Part shown: piece after piece, positions 26,637 to 34,803 of the stretch
Position numbering within the stretch: position 1 is the stretch's first letter
Layout of the letters: every line of letters starts with the position of its first letter
Origin: Paenibacillus foliorum
Lineage (GTDB): Bacteria > Bacillota > Bacilli > Paenibacillales > NBRC-103111
Direction of reading: 5' to 3'
Assembly: GCF_013141765.1 (NCBI RefSeq)
Contig: NZ_WHOD01000095.1
Coordinates: 23,077 to 87,076, forward strand
Length of the DNA: 64,000 bases
Notes under the pieces: generated by a model
What the model was told of the DNA's origin: nothing
The model's input: the letters and a program-made list of their open reading frames with translations, nothing else
Databases searched by the model: none
Program-made: the position numbers and the translations under genes

Positions 26637-27476
26637 GTGTTGGAAACCGTGGATGAAGGGCAGGATCATTTAGAAAATGGCTCATCCAATGGAGCTATGA
26701 TAGAGAGGGTACAATTACGTAGTCCGATTAAAGGTGTTTTGTTGTACATGCTCACTTATGTTAGTGAAGGGCTTAAGGTCAAAGGCTATTTGACTGTTCC
26801 GGAGACTGGGAAGCCTAGTCCTGGCCTCATCTACTGCCGCGGCGGTATCCGCAAGGTAGGTATGGTCCGCAAGCGACGTATTTTATCCATGGCAAAACGG
26901 GGATACGCTGTGTTTGCTCCATTTTACCGCGGGAATGAAGGCGGAGAGGGCAAGGAGGATTTCGGCGGAGAGGATCGCTTCGATGTGTGCCATGCGATTA
27001 CACTGGTACAGTCGCTGCCAGAGGTTCAGCCGGGTCCTGTACCGTTGATTGGTTTTTCGCGCGGAGCGATGATGGCAATGCTGGCAGCCAAGCAATGCGA
27101 GCAAGCTGGCCCGGTTGTGGTTTGGGGAGGGGTCAGCGATTTATTCGACACCTATGAGCAGCGAGTAGATCTGCGGAGGATGCTTAAGCGGGTGGTTGGC
27201 CATCCACGCAAAAATCCCGAGGCTTATGAAAGCCGCTCGCCTGTGTATTGGCTGGAGCATGTACGGGTTCCTATTCTGATTGTACACGGTACAGCGGATC
27301 CTCTAGTTAACGTGTCCCATGCCCGCAAGCTGGCTGAAGCCTTAGAGCAGGCAGGCATGGATTATGCCATGGAGCTGTACGAGGGATTGGAGCATCGCTT
27401 TCCAAAAGCATTGGATGAGAAAGCATTGGATGCCGTATTTGCATGGATCTCACAGAAGCTTAAGGAAATGGGATAG
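26637..27476 (+). CDS. Alpha/beta hydrolase (prolyl-oligopeptidase-like S9 family)
   Basis: A serine hydrolase of about 279 residues. A short N-terminal beta region precedes the catalytic fold. The nucleophile elbow is LIGFSRGAMMAML (GxSxG), the acid is in VHGTADPLVNVSHA and the His in LYEGLEHRF. The length and the fused small N-terminal domain resemble BAAT/DLH-type dipeptidyl-peptidase-like hydrolases. Peptide or ester substrate unknown. I prefer GTG 26637 (GGAG nine bases upstream); GTG 26631 and TTG 26640 are alternatives. Confidence 0.82.
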   Translation: MLETVDEGQDHLENGSSNGAMIERVQLRSPIKGVLLYMLTYVSEGLKVKGYLTVPETGKPSPGLIYCRGGIRKVGMVRKRRILSMAKRGYAVFAPFYRGNEGGEGKEDFGGEDRFDVCHAITLVQSLPEVQPGPVPLIGFSRGAMMAMLAAKQCEQAGPVVVWGGVSDLFDTYEQRVDLRRMLKRVVGHPRKNPEAYESRSPVYWLEHVRVPILIVHGTADPLVNVSHARKLAEALEQAGMDYAMELYEGLEHRFPKALDEKALDAVFAWISQKLKEMG

Positions 27477-27538
27477 GCCATAAGCCTTGATGTTGGGAGC
27501 ATGCATTGGTATGATGCTAATAATAAAGGGGGAGTTCG

Positions 27539-28990
27539 ATGAACAGCGGTTTTTCAGCTTTAAATATTGATGAGGTTTATGTTAGTAAGCTTCAGGACCT
27601 AAATATTACGACGCCTTCGACTATTCAGGCGGAATCGATACCTGTTATTTTACAGGGTAAAGATGTAGTAGCCCAGTCACAGACTGGATCGGGAAAAACA
27701 TTGGCGTATGCGCTGCCTTTACTGCATAAAATAGATAAGAGCTCTAAAGAGCTGCAGACGGTTGTGTTGGTTCCAACACGAGAGCTAGGGATACAGATCA
27801 TACAAACGATAGAGCTTCTTACAGAAGGTAGCGGTATCCGTGTGCAATCTTTAATTGGCGGTGCAGCCATCAGCAGACAAATCGACCGTTTGAAGCTGCG
27901 TCCGCATCTCGTTGTCGGTACACCGGGACGTGTGCTTGAATTGCTGAAGAATCGCAAAATAAGCATGCATTATGTAAAGACTGTTGTTGTTGACGAGGTG
28001 GACCAAGTATTTGAGCTGGGCTCAATGAATGAGGCAGAAGCTATATTCAAAGGGATGCAGCGTGAACGCCAGATGCTTTTCTTCTCAGCGACGATGCCCA
28101 AGCCGATTCAAGTGGTGATTGAGCGCTGGATGCAGGAGCCGGTATATGTGCAGGTAAATCCGCAGCAGCGCACCTCTGAAACATTGGACCACTTGTACTT
28201 TGTATGTCAGGAGCGGGAAAAGATCGATATGCTCCGTCGAATTGTCCGGTTGTACAACCCTCCTGCTGCTATAGTGTTTGTTAATGAAATAGATGCTGTT
28301 GCAGAAGTTGTTGAGAAGCTTAAATATTCCAATTTATCAATCGAAGCGTTGTATGGAGATGCGGGTAAGCAGGAGCGAGCCAAGGTTATGCAGGATTTCC
28401 GTGGCGGAAAGTTCCAACTGCTCCTTGCTACTGATATTGCAGCACGCGGATTGGACTTTCCTCATGTAACGCATGTAATTAATTTGGATCCTCCTATTGA
28501 TGCAGACCATTATGTGCACCGTGTTGGACGGACCGGACGGATGGGGAAAAAGGGAATTGCCATTTCCATCATTACACCTAAAGAACAATTTATTATAAAT
28601 AAATTTTCGAAAACGTTGGAAATAACTATTGAAGAAAAAGAAATGGCTTATGGCAAAGTATACGAGCCGGGGAAGAGCCGAAGTTCAGCTGCATCTCAGC
28701 ACCGTTCGCAAGGAGAGCCGGCCAAACGGCGTTCCGCTTCGGAGCAATCGCCGAAGGCTGCGGAAGGCAGGAAGCAGGTTGGCGCTGGAAGGTTGCCAAG
28801 GGAACAGGCAGCTAAGCCGCATGTGGCAGCTTCAGCCGACTTATTGTCCAAACCAGCGGCTCCTAAAGCTGCTGAGAAGCCTGCTGCGCCTGCTGTTAAA
28901 CGGAAGTCGGAGAAAGAGCTTAAGCGGGAGCGCAAGAACAAGGGAGCGCCACGTTGGCTGAAGGACAAGCCGAATAAGCCAACAACGTAA
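27539..28990 (+). CDS. DEAD-box ATP-dependent RNA helicase
   Basis: A 483-residue RNA helicase. Motifs in order: Q-motif region (STIQAESIP), I (SQTGSGKT), Ia (PTREL), Ib (TPGR), II (VVDEVDQVF), III (SAT), IV-V (ATDIAARGLD) and VI (HRVGRTGRMG). Motif II is DEVD instead of DEAD. The C-terminal ~110 residues are Lys/Arg/Ala/Pro-rich and disordered, ending in a basic patch, likely for RNA binding. It probably helps ribosome assembly or mRNA unwinding in the cold. The start follows AGGGGGAG. It is close enough to the YpmS-like gene (gap 54) for co-transcription. Confidence 0.93.
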   Translation: MNSGFSALNIDEVYVSKLQDLNITTPSTIQAESIPVILQGKDVVAQSQTGSGKTLAYALPLLHKIDKSSKELQTVVLVPTRELGIQIIQTIELLTEGSGIRVQSLIGGAAISRQIDRLKLRPHLVVGTPGRVLELLKNRKISMHYVKTVVVDEVDQVFELGSMNEAEAIFKGMQRERQMLFFSATMPKPIQVVIERWMQEPVYVQVNPQQRTSETLDHLYFVCQEREKIDMLRRIVRLYNPPAAIVFVNEIDAVAEVVEKLKYSNLSIEALYGDAGKQERAKVMQDFRGGKFQLLLATDIAARGLDFPHVTHVINLDPPIDADHYVHRVGRTGRMGKKGIAISIITPKEQFIINKFSKTLEITIEEKEMAYGKVYEPGKSRSSAASQHRSQGEPAKRRSASEQSPKAAEGRKQVGAGRLPREQAAKPHVAASADLLSKPAAPKAAEKPAAPAVKRKSEKELKRERKNKGAPRWLKDKPNKPTT

Positions 28991-29044
28991 GCTGATTGCT
29001 TAACTTTTTTTGGGGGTATTCGGAGAGGAGCCGTTCACAGGAGC

Positions 29045-29602
29045 ATGGGGAAGCTACTGCGAGGATTAATTGTATTTGTGCTGTTGATAGCATTACTGGT
29101 GGGTGGTCTCTATTGGTATGTCCAACCGCAGACTGCGTTGGATCTGACTTACACAGATCTGTCGGTACGCAACAAGCTGACAGAGATGCTGGCTTCACGG
29201 AAGCTTGAGGTTGAGCTGAGCGAGCCTGAGGTAAACGACCTGTTGAAGAAGGCGCTTGTTACTCGAAACTCTAATTCTGCTTCTAACCGCGGTGAGATCG
29301 AGATAACGGGTGCACGATTTACGCTGCATGGAAACGAGCTCATCGCGGATGTGAGTCTTCTTTATAAGAAGCAATGGCGAATTGGCGCTGTGCTGCAATT
29401 CGCCGTATCCTGGCAGGAGCCCTATGTAACGGCCGTGCACACTGGGACTCGAATCAGGCAAATGAACCTTCCGTTGGAATGGTTTCAACTGAAGCCTATT
29501 CAAGTGCCTCTTAATGACTATATGCCGAAGGTGGCTGGAATAAAGAGCATCACGTTCCTTGAGCACAGCCTTAAGCTGAGCTTAGCTCTAAAGCTGCGGT
29601 GA
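29045..29602 (+). CDS. YpmS-like (DUF2140) membrane-anchored protein
   Basis: A 185-residue protein with one N-terminal membrane anchor (LIVFVLLIALLVGGLYWYV) and an extracytoplasmic beta-rich domain, as in the DUF2140/YpmS family. Function unknown; the fold is related to lipid- or polymer-binding beta proteins at the envelope. The ribosome site is awkward: AGGAG ends one base before the ATG at 29045, and a second GGAGAGGAG is 14 bases upstream, so the true start may be a few codons later. It is followed by a strong terminator. Confidence 0.7.
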   Translation: MGKLLRGLIVFVLLIALLVGGLYWYVQPQTALDLTYTDLSVRNKLTEMLASRKLEVELSEPEVNDLLKKALVTRNSNSASNRGEIEITGARFTLHGNELIADVSLLYKKQWRIGAVLQFAVSWQEPYVTAVHTGTRIRQMNLPLEWFQLKPIQVPLNDYMPKVAGIKSITFLEHSLKLSLALKLR

Positions 29603-29648
29603 GGTAGGGGAGACCCGAGGGTTGGATGATGAAATTTAACACACTCAA

Positions 29649-29696
29649 TAAAAGCACCTGCTCCAAAGGAAATTCCTTTGGAGCAGGTGCTTTTAT
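29649..29696. terminator. Strong bidirectional terminator
   Basis: AAAAGCACCTGCTCCAAAGG pairs fully with its complement around AAATT, with A- and T-tracts on both sides. It separates the convergent YpmS-like and rsgA genes. Confidence 0.95.
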
Positions 29697-29704
29697 GTGA
29701 CCGA

Positions 29705-30766
29705 TTAATGATTGGAGTTATCGCGCATTCGTTTATGAATCTTCTTCCAACGCTCCTTTTCGGCTCGGGCAGCTCCAGCGTCAATCTTGCGCTCATTATA
29801 GGCAAGCTCTTTTTGCAGCTTGATGTAGCTAGTCAGACGCTCCTGGCTTAAGGTTCCGTCCGCCAAGGAGGATCGGATCATGCAGTCCGGCTCCTGCTTA
29901 TGCCGGCAATCCGTGTACCGGCAGCCTGCAGCCAGCTCCTCGACATCGTGGAAGGCTGCGCCCATAGATTCGCTGCCTTCCCACAGCTGCAGCTCCCGCA
30001 TCCCCGGCGTGTCGATGATCAACGCGCCGCTCGGCAGGACGACGAGCTCGCGGTGCGTCGTCGTGTGCTTGCCGCGGTCGTCGCCATCGCGGACGCCGCC
30101 GGTTTTCTGACGCTGCCCGCCGTATAGGCTGTTCAGCAGCGTCGATTTGCCCGCGCCGGAGGAGCCTAGCAGCGCGATGGTTTCACCCGGCCGCAGGGAG
30201 GCCGCGATCTGTTCAATTCCGTCATCGGCCAAGCTGTTGACGGAATAGACGGGCACGCCGAAGGCGATGGTCTCTACCTCGCGCAGCCGAGCTTCCAGAT
30301 CCTCGCATAAGTCCTTTTTGGTCAGGACGATCTCGGGTGCTGCTCCGCTTTCATAGGCCAGCACCAAGTAGCGTTCCAGCCGCCGGACATTGAAGTCCCG
30401 GTTCAAGGCCATTACAAGGAATACGCGATCTACATTGGTTGCTACAATCTGTTCCTCCGTAGTGGGACCAGTTGCTTTACGCGAAAACTTGCTTTTGCGT
30501 TCAAGAACCCCATGAATGATCGCTCTTTGCTCCCCAAGCAGCTTGGTCATCTTAACCCAATCCCCTACAGCCGGATAATCCTCACGTCGTACAGCTTCAT
30601 AGCGGGTTTTTCCAGACAGCTCCCCCAGCCACTCGCCATCCTCTGTGTAAATGCGGTATAAATGCTTATGCTCTAGCGCAACACGGCCAATTGAGTAGCC
30701 TTCCGTATCTTGATTAGCGAAAAACGGCTGATAGCCGTAAGCCTCCAGTGACTTGTTATTCTCCAT
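29705..30766 (-). CDS. rsgA: Ribosome small-subunit-dependent GTPase A
   Basis: A circularly permuted GTPase of 353 residues that helps mature the 30S subunit. The N-terminal OB fold (about 1-95) precedes the G domain, whose motifs are permuted: G4 (LTKKDL) comes before G1 (LGSSGAGKSTLLNSL), then the switch region TTHREL and G3 (DTPGMRE). The zinc-binding C-terminal part has CRYTDCRHKQEPDC. This version is longer than the ~290-residue B. subtilis CpgA and more like the YloQ/EngC paralogs that occur as second copies. The middle of the gene (about 29900-30300) is clearly more GC-rich than its flanks. Confidence 0.93.
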   Translation of the reverse strand: MENNKSLEAYGYQPFFANQDTEGYSIGRVALEHKHLYRIYTEDGEWLGELSGKTRYEAVRREDYPAVGDWVKMTKLLGEQRAIIHGVLERKSKFSRKATGPTTEEQIVATNVDRVFLVMALNRDFNVRRLERYLVLAYESGAAPEIVLTKKDLCEDLEARLREVETIAFGVPVYSVNSLADDGIEQIAASLRPGETIALLGSSGAGKSTLLNSLYGGQRQKTGGVRDGDDRGKHTTTHRELVVLPSGALIIDTPGMRELQLWEGSESMGAAFHDVEELAAGCRYTDCRHKQEPDCMIRSSLADGTLSQERLTSYIKLQKELAYNERKIDAGAARAEKERWKKIHKRMRDNSNH

Positions 30767-30973
30767 GAATCCTCCTCAAGTTGCTTTAGCCCTAGCCCTA
30801 TTTGAATCATTTCTTCTAGTGGTTTCCAAACCTTGTTTCCAGTTACACTCATCCTACATCACTCCGTTCCTTTTAGTTAAAGGTTAGTATATACAAATTC
30901 AGATGAACCCAACAGGGCGAGAATCATTATAACCATTAAATCTTTAAGCAAAATAAATCTAATCCATGCATGC

Positions 30974-31018
30974 AAAAAAAGACCCCAATGCTTTCATAAA
31001 AAGCATGTAGGGTCTTTG
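30974..31018 (-). terminator. Terminator of the FAD-protein gene
   Basis: AAAGACCC...ATGCTT / AAGCAT...GGGTCTTT, followed by eight Ts on the minus strand, 29 bases beyond the stop of the FAD protein gene. Confidence 0.9.
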
Positions 31019-31046
31019 TCTGTTCAAAAGATTTTGTAAGCAGAGC

Positions 31047-32672
31047 TTACTTCTTCCGTTTGTTCACATAAGCAGGGTAGACGATTTCTCCGGTGTCCAG
31101 CTTAGCTATTTCATCAGCCGTCCAGCCTGCGATCTTATTATTGCCGGTGACTCCGGTCACTTTTATTTTGTATTTACTCTCCAGGTAGCTGTTGAGTGCA
31201 GGCATATCGGGCTCCTTCAATTCGCGGAGCTTCTTCTTACCCTGCATCTGGCCTAGTATAATGCCTATTGATTCTGCTGCAAGGCTTGTGTTCGGCTGAA
31301 TCCGGGCGCTGCCGTAAGCGATGGCCGAGGACCCGACATTTTTCCCAGCTACAATGACGTTATCGTAATTTTTTAGTAAAAAGCTGCGCAGCGGCATTCC
31401 ATATTTATCCGGACGGCCCATTTCGATGCCCCACTTGTTTTCGCTAGTGCCTTGAAGATCAAGCGGATACCCGGCGATACTAACGTTATCCCAGAACATT
31501 CGGGCGCCCAGCATATCGGACGGTTTAAGCACATAATCGGTCTCGTAATGGTTATATTCACGGATGTATAAATAATTAGGGAAGCCATTCAGCTCCGCAT
31601 TCTCCCAGCCGGTAATGTTTTTGCGGAAATGATTCAAAATAAGCGGAATTTCTTTTTTCCCAAGCTCCATAGCTTCAGCAACCGATTTATCATCCGATGG
31701 GTCTACTGTATAGATTAGAAATGCATTGATAATGACCTCGCCGTCGCGTTGGTTCACCGCATTTAATCCCCGCAGGAATACTCGATCGTTGCTTGGTTTA
31801 AATCTGTTCGTCATGCCGCTCAAACCAATCGCAAAGCTCTCGCTCACGGAGCCGCCGCCATATTTGGCACTGCGCTGCTCAGGGGTTAAGCTGTTGAAGC
31901 TTGAATTAAATTTGTTCCAATCGACATTTTTGAATTTTAACATCATCCCGGTGCTCATGTATTCGATCTTATTTTGACCATAGAATTGCTCTAAGCCTGG
32001 CATGCGGGTGGATTGAAGCTTGCTGAGCAGTGCGGCGAAATCTGTATTGTCCACCCAATAATCCGCTTTAATATTCTTCTTAGACCCGTCTTTGCCTGAA
32101 TAGGTGACGGATTCTATGGCATGAGGCCCGAACTGGCCGGGTATTTGCTTGATGTCTTGAATTTTAATGCCCGATTCTATAGGAATATCTTTTTTTAGCT
32201 TATCAAAATATTGCGTAAACTCGGGAAGCTTGCGGATCTTGCCGTTACGGAAGCCGTCGAACAGCTCTTTGGCTCGGCCTTGAACCAGCAGCTGCCCCTT
32301 GGCGTCACGCGTTTCATCCAAAAACAGCATTTCGCCCTGCAATACTTGACCACCGAAAGCTTCACGCGGATCAAGAACCTTAACCGTCAGACCTTCGTCT
32401 GCGGCTGCTCTTGCCAAATAAAGCCCTTCTAATTCACTACCGAATATGGCTACATCGACCTTTTCCGAAGGGATAGGCGGCTCTGGCGGAACTGCGGGTT
32501 GTTTGTTTCCTTCTGCTTTGGTCTCCTTGGACGGATCAACAGTAGTTATTGGTGAAGTCTTGTCCCCTGAACTGGTTTTACCAAAAAAGGGCATAGACGT
32601 GAACACGGCAGCCAAGCCGACTAACGCTAACACCGCGATCCCTATTGAAAGACCTTTACTTTTCCACTTCAT
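31047..32672 (-). CDS. Membrane-anchored FAD-dependent oxidoreductase (FAD_oxidored family)
   Basis: A 541-residue protein with an N-terminal membrane anchor or signal (about 7-27) and a Pro/Thr/Lys-rich linker to about residue 70. The flavin domain begins at VDVAIFGSELEGLYLARAAA (dinucleotide-binding motif, GxExxG variant) followed by DPREAFGGQVLQGE. The C-terminal half has YIREYNHYETDYVL and KNVGSSAIAYGSARIQPN, typical of pfam12831 proteins, where the FAD-binding C-terminal strand ends in an aliphatic helix. It probably acts outside the cytoplasm; no substrate can be assigned. ATG 32672 follows AGGAGGA. Confidence 0.82.
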   Translation of the reverse strand: MKWKSKGLSIGIAVLALVGLAAVFTSMPFFGKTSSGDKTSPITTVDPSKETKAEGNKQPAVPPEPPIPSEKVDVAIFGSELEGLYLARAAADEGLTVKVLDPREAFGGQVLQGEMLFLDETRDAKGQLLVQGRAKELFDGFRNGKIRKLPEFTQYFDKLKKDIPIESGIKIQDIKQIPGQFGPHAIESVTYSGKDGSKKNIKADYWVDNTDFAALLSKLQSTRMPGLEQFYGQNKIEYMSTGMMLKFKNVDWNKFNSSFNSLTPEQRSAKYGGGSVSESFAIGLSGMTNRFKPSNDRVFLRGLNAVNQRDGEVIINAFLIYTVDPSDDKSVAEAMELGKKEIPLILNHFRKNITGWENAELNGFPNYLYIREYNHYETDYVLKPSDMLGARMFWDNVSIAGYPLDLQGTSENKWGIEMGRPDKYGMPLRSFLLKNYDNVIVAGKNVGSSAIAYGSARIQPNTSLAAESIGIILGQMQGKKKLRELKEPDMPALNSYLESKYKIKVTGVTGNNKIAGWTADEIAKLDTGEIVYPAYVNKRKK

Positions 32673-33023
32673 ATGTACGTTTCCTCCTCTTACTCCACTA
32701 AAGCAACCTATCATATTCATATGTATTTTACTATAAATAGGTTTCTTTCGTTGTTAGTTTACCATATTTTGTTGAAGCCGATCAAAATGACCCCCACAAA
32801 GCGTATGCAGACGGCGAAAGTTTTAGTAAATCCAAGGAACTCTTCGCGAAGGTCCTCAATCATGTTCCACGAAAAATTCATAGCAGGGAAGGCGAAACTA
32901 CTACATCCTGATCGCCACTATTCATTGGCAGGTCTAAGGGCATATTTGTTATGCCTCCAGCCCGCCGCTGGCATCTGGTTGATCCGTATTTAGCACTTCA
33001 CCTAACCAAAAGGAGAAATGATG
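32673..33023. other. Divergent region between the FAD protein and the SLH protein
   Basis: This 351-bp region must hold the promoters of both genes. On the plus strand it can form several small hairpins: GGCATA/TATGCC (32939-32956) and CCAGC/GCTGG just after it. None matches a riboswitch I know. A 40-codon minus-strand frame (32759-32881) is described separately. No strong promoter is evident. Confidence 0.35.
32759..32881 (-). CDS. Possible small membrane protein
   Basis: A 40-codon frame, MNFSWNMIEDLREEFLG followed by a hydrophobic helix (FAVCIRFVGVILIGF) and NKIW. Its composition looks protein-like, with an acidic amphipathic start and one membrane helix. However, there is no convincing ribosome site: the upstream bases are pyrimidine-rich, and GTGGA sits only two bases before the internal ATG at 32863. 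It lies 86 bases upstream of the FAD protein gene on the same strand, so it could be a leader peptide or a remnant. Confidence 0.3.
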   Translation of the reverse strand: MNFSWNMIEDLREEFLGFTKTFAVCIRFVGVILIGFNKIW

Positions 33024-34571
33024 ATGAATAATTCATTCAAGAAGGTTGTCGTAACAGGATTGACGCTAGCGATGGTTATGGGTGGTTCCACTGCAGCATT
33101 TGCCAGCAATGATAAAGGCAAAGGCAACGACAAAGATAAAGACCGCGGACGCGATTGGAATAACGTTATTGAAACCAAATATAACGACAAAAACAACGAC
33201 AAAAACAACAAAGATATTAACATAAACAACTTGAATGTTAAAAATTTAAACATCAAATTATCCTTTGACGATGTAAAAGGCGCAGACGTAGAATGGGCAG
33301 CACGCTACATTGCAAGCTTGGCTTCCAAACGAGTGTTTGAAGGCTATGAGGATGGCACCTTCCAGCCGCGCAAAACCATTACCCGCATTGAAGCGATTAC
33401 TGCAGCTGTAAGGCTGATGGGACTTCGTGATCAAGCAGAATCTGCAGAAGCAAAAGCAGCGAACTTGAACTTTAAGGATGCAGACAAGTTGAAAAACAGC
33501 TATTCATGGGCAACCGGTTATGTAAGTGTCGCGCTTCAAAACGATTTGTTTGAGGAATCCGACGATATGATCAACCCTGGCAAGGAAGCAGACCGCTTAT
33601 GGGCAACTACACTTTTGATCAAAGCGATGAAGCTGCAGGACGAAGCAAAAACGAAGATGAACACGAAGCTAACCTTCAAAGACGCTAATAAGATTCCAGC
33701 TGGTTCCGTTGGCTATATTGCACTAGCGATTGAGAAAAACCTTATTGATGGCTACGAGGACAACACATTCCGTCCGAACAACCCTGTAACTCGCGCTGAA
33801 TTGGCAGCTTTGTTGGATCGTACAGGCAGCCAATTGCCGGACAACGCTTCTATTAGCGGAACAATTAGCTCCACAGTAAGCAACAATTTACTAACATTGA
33901 CTGTAAAAGGTCAACCGTACAGTGTAGAGTTGGATTCTGGAGCTTTCATTTTCCGCAATGGTGCTAAAGTAGCGGCAAGTGAACTAAGAACAGGGGACGA
34001 AGTGATTGTTCGCACTTATGGCGGCAAAGCGATTTTTGTAGAAGTAAAGAAGCTGGGTAATGGCAGCTCAAACCAACTACCTGATAATACTAACTTCACA
34101 GCTTCAGTGAACGCCGCGGTAAGCAACAATATTTTGACAGTGATCAAAGATGGTCAATCCTATAGCAACGAGCTTGCTTCGAATGTTTCTATTATTCGCA
34201 ACGGTCAATCCGTAGCAGCATCCGAGCTAAGAGTAGGCGATGAAGTACTTGTTCGTACATCTGGCGGTAAAGTGGTATTTGTGGCTGTAACGACGCTTGC
34301 GAACGATCAACAGGCTAATTTTATAGTAAACGGTACGTATAATTCTTATACAACTAATTCCAGCGATCAAGTTAATTCGATCTCCATCAACAAAATATTG
34401 AACGATGGTTCCGTTCAAAACAATGTATACTACAACACAACTTCCAATGTAACATTCCTGTATAACACTTCGAATGGAACTATTCAAGGCGATCGTTCCC
34501 AGCTGACATCAAACCGCTCAGTTGAATTGAGAGGCACTAATAATGTCGTTCATACGATCGTGATTAAATAA
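33024..34571 (+). CDS. SLH-domain surface protein with repeated C-terminal module
   Basis: A 515-residue secreted, wall-bound protein. Signal peptide about 1-27 (AAFA-SN). A Lys/Asp/Asn-rich low-complexity stretch (about 28-75) precedes three SLH domains: FDDVKGADVEWAARYIASL..., FKDADKLKNSYSWATGYVSV... and FKDANKIPAGSVGYIALAI..., each with TR-type motifs. SLH domains bind pyruvylated ManNAc in the wall polymer. The C-terminal half holds two clear copies of a ~70-residue module (VSNN.LT...G..YS.EL......RNG..VAASELR.GDEV.VRT.GGK), plus a degenerate third. Of three tandem ATGs I chose 33024, eight bases after GGAG. Confidence 0.88.
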   Translation: MNNSFKKVVVTGLTLAMVMGGSTAAFASNDKGKGNDKDKDRGRDWNNVIETKYNDKNNDKNNKDININNLNVKNLNIKLSFDDVKGADVEWAARYIASLASKRVFEGYEDGTFQPRKTITRIEAITAAVRLMGLRDQAESAEAKAANLNFKDADKLKNSYSWATGYVSVALQNDLFEESDDMINPGKEADRLWATTLLIKAMKLQDEAKTKMNTKLTFKDANKIPAGSVGYIALAIEKNLIDGYEDNTFRPNNPVTRAELAALLDRTGSQLPDNASISGTISSTVSNNLLTLTVKGQPYSVELDSGAFIFRNGAKVAASELRTGDEVIVRTYGGKAIFVEVKKLGNGSSNQLPDNTNFTASVNAAVSNNILTVIKDGQSYSNELASNVSIIRNGQSVAASELRVGDEVLVRTSGGKVVFVAVTTLANDQQANFIVNGTYNSYTTNSSDQVNSISINKILNDGSVQNNVYYNTTSNVTFLYNTSNGTIQGDRSQLTSNRSVELRGTNNVVHTIVIK

Positions 34572-34637
34572 TAGAGATAACAAGTAAGCAGGTAACAAGG
34601 AGATAGTCTCTTTCAGAGAAAAAGGTTTGAATAGGAG

Positions 34638-34692
34638 GAGCAGCGCTTCCGCTTGCGGTCACAATGGCCGTGTGGGAGGGCTGTTCTTTTTT
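34638..34692 (+). terminator. Terminator after the SLH gene
   Basis: GAGCAGC (34638-34644) pairs with GCTGTTC (34680-34686, one G-T) around a region with an inner CCGC/GCGG stem, followed by six Ts. Confidence 0.7.
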
Positions 34693-34738
34693 ATATGGAT
34701 AACCTCGTAATAGGGGGATTATTTCTTTGTAAAAGTTA

Positions 34739-34766
34739 TGGACAGCGCTAATTAACGGTGTATAAT
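34739..34766 (+). promoter_or_regulatory. ilvA promoter
   Basis: -35 TGGACA (34739-34744), 16-base spacer, perfect -10 TATAAT (34761-34766). It lies 38 bases before the chosen start. I see no T-box (AGGGTGGNACC) between promoter and gene. Confidence 0.7.
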
Positions 34767-34803
34767 AAATAAAATTACTAAATGAAGATACATGGAGGAA
34801 ATG

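Noticed and set aside
32673..32993. 106-codon plus-strand open frame in the FAD/SLH divergent region
   Set aside because: Composition is not protein-like, there is no ribosome site, and it begins inside the FAD gene's leader.
34572..34803. T-box leader before ilvA
   Set aside because: No AGGGTGGNACCGCG block; the hairpin found is better explained as the terminator of the SLH gene.
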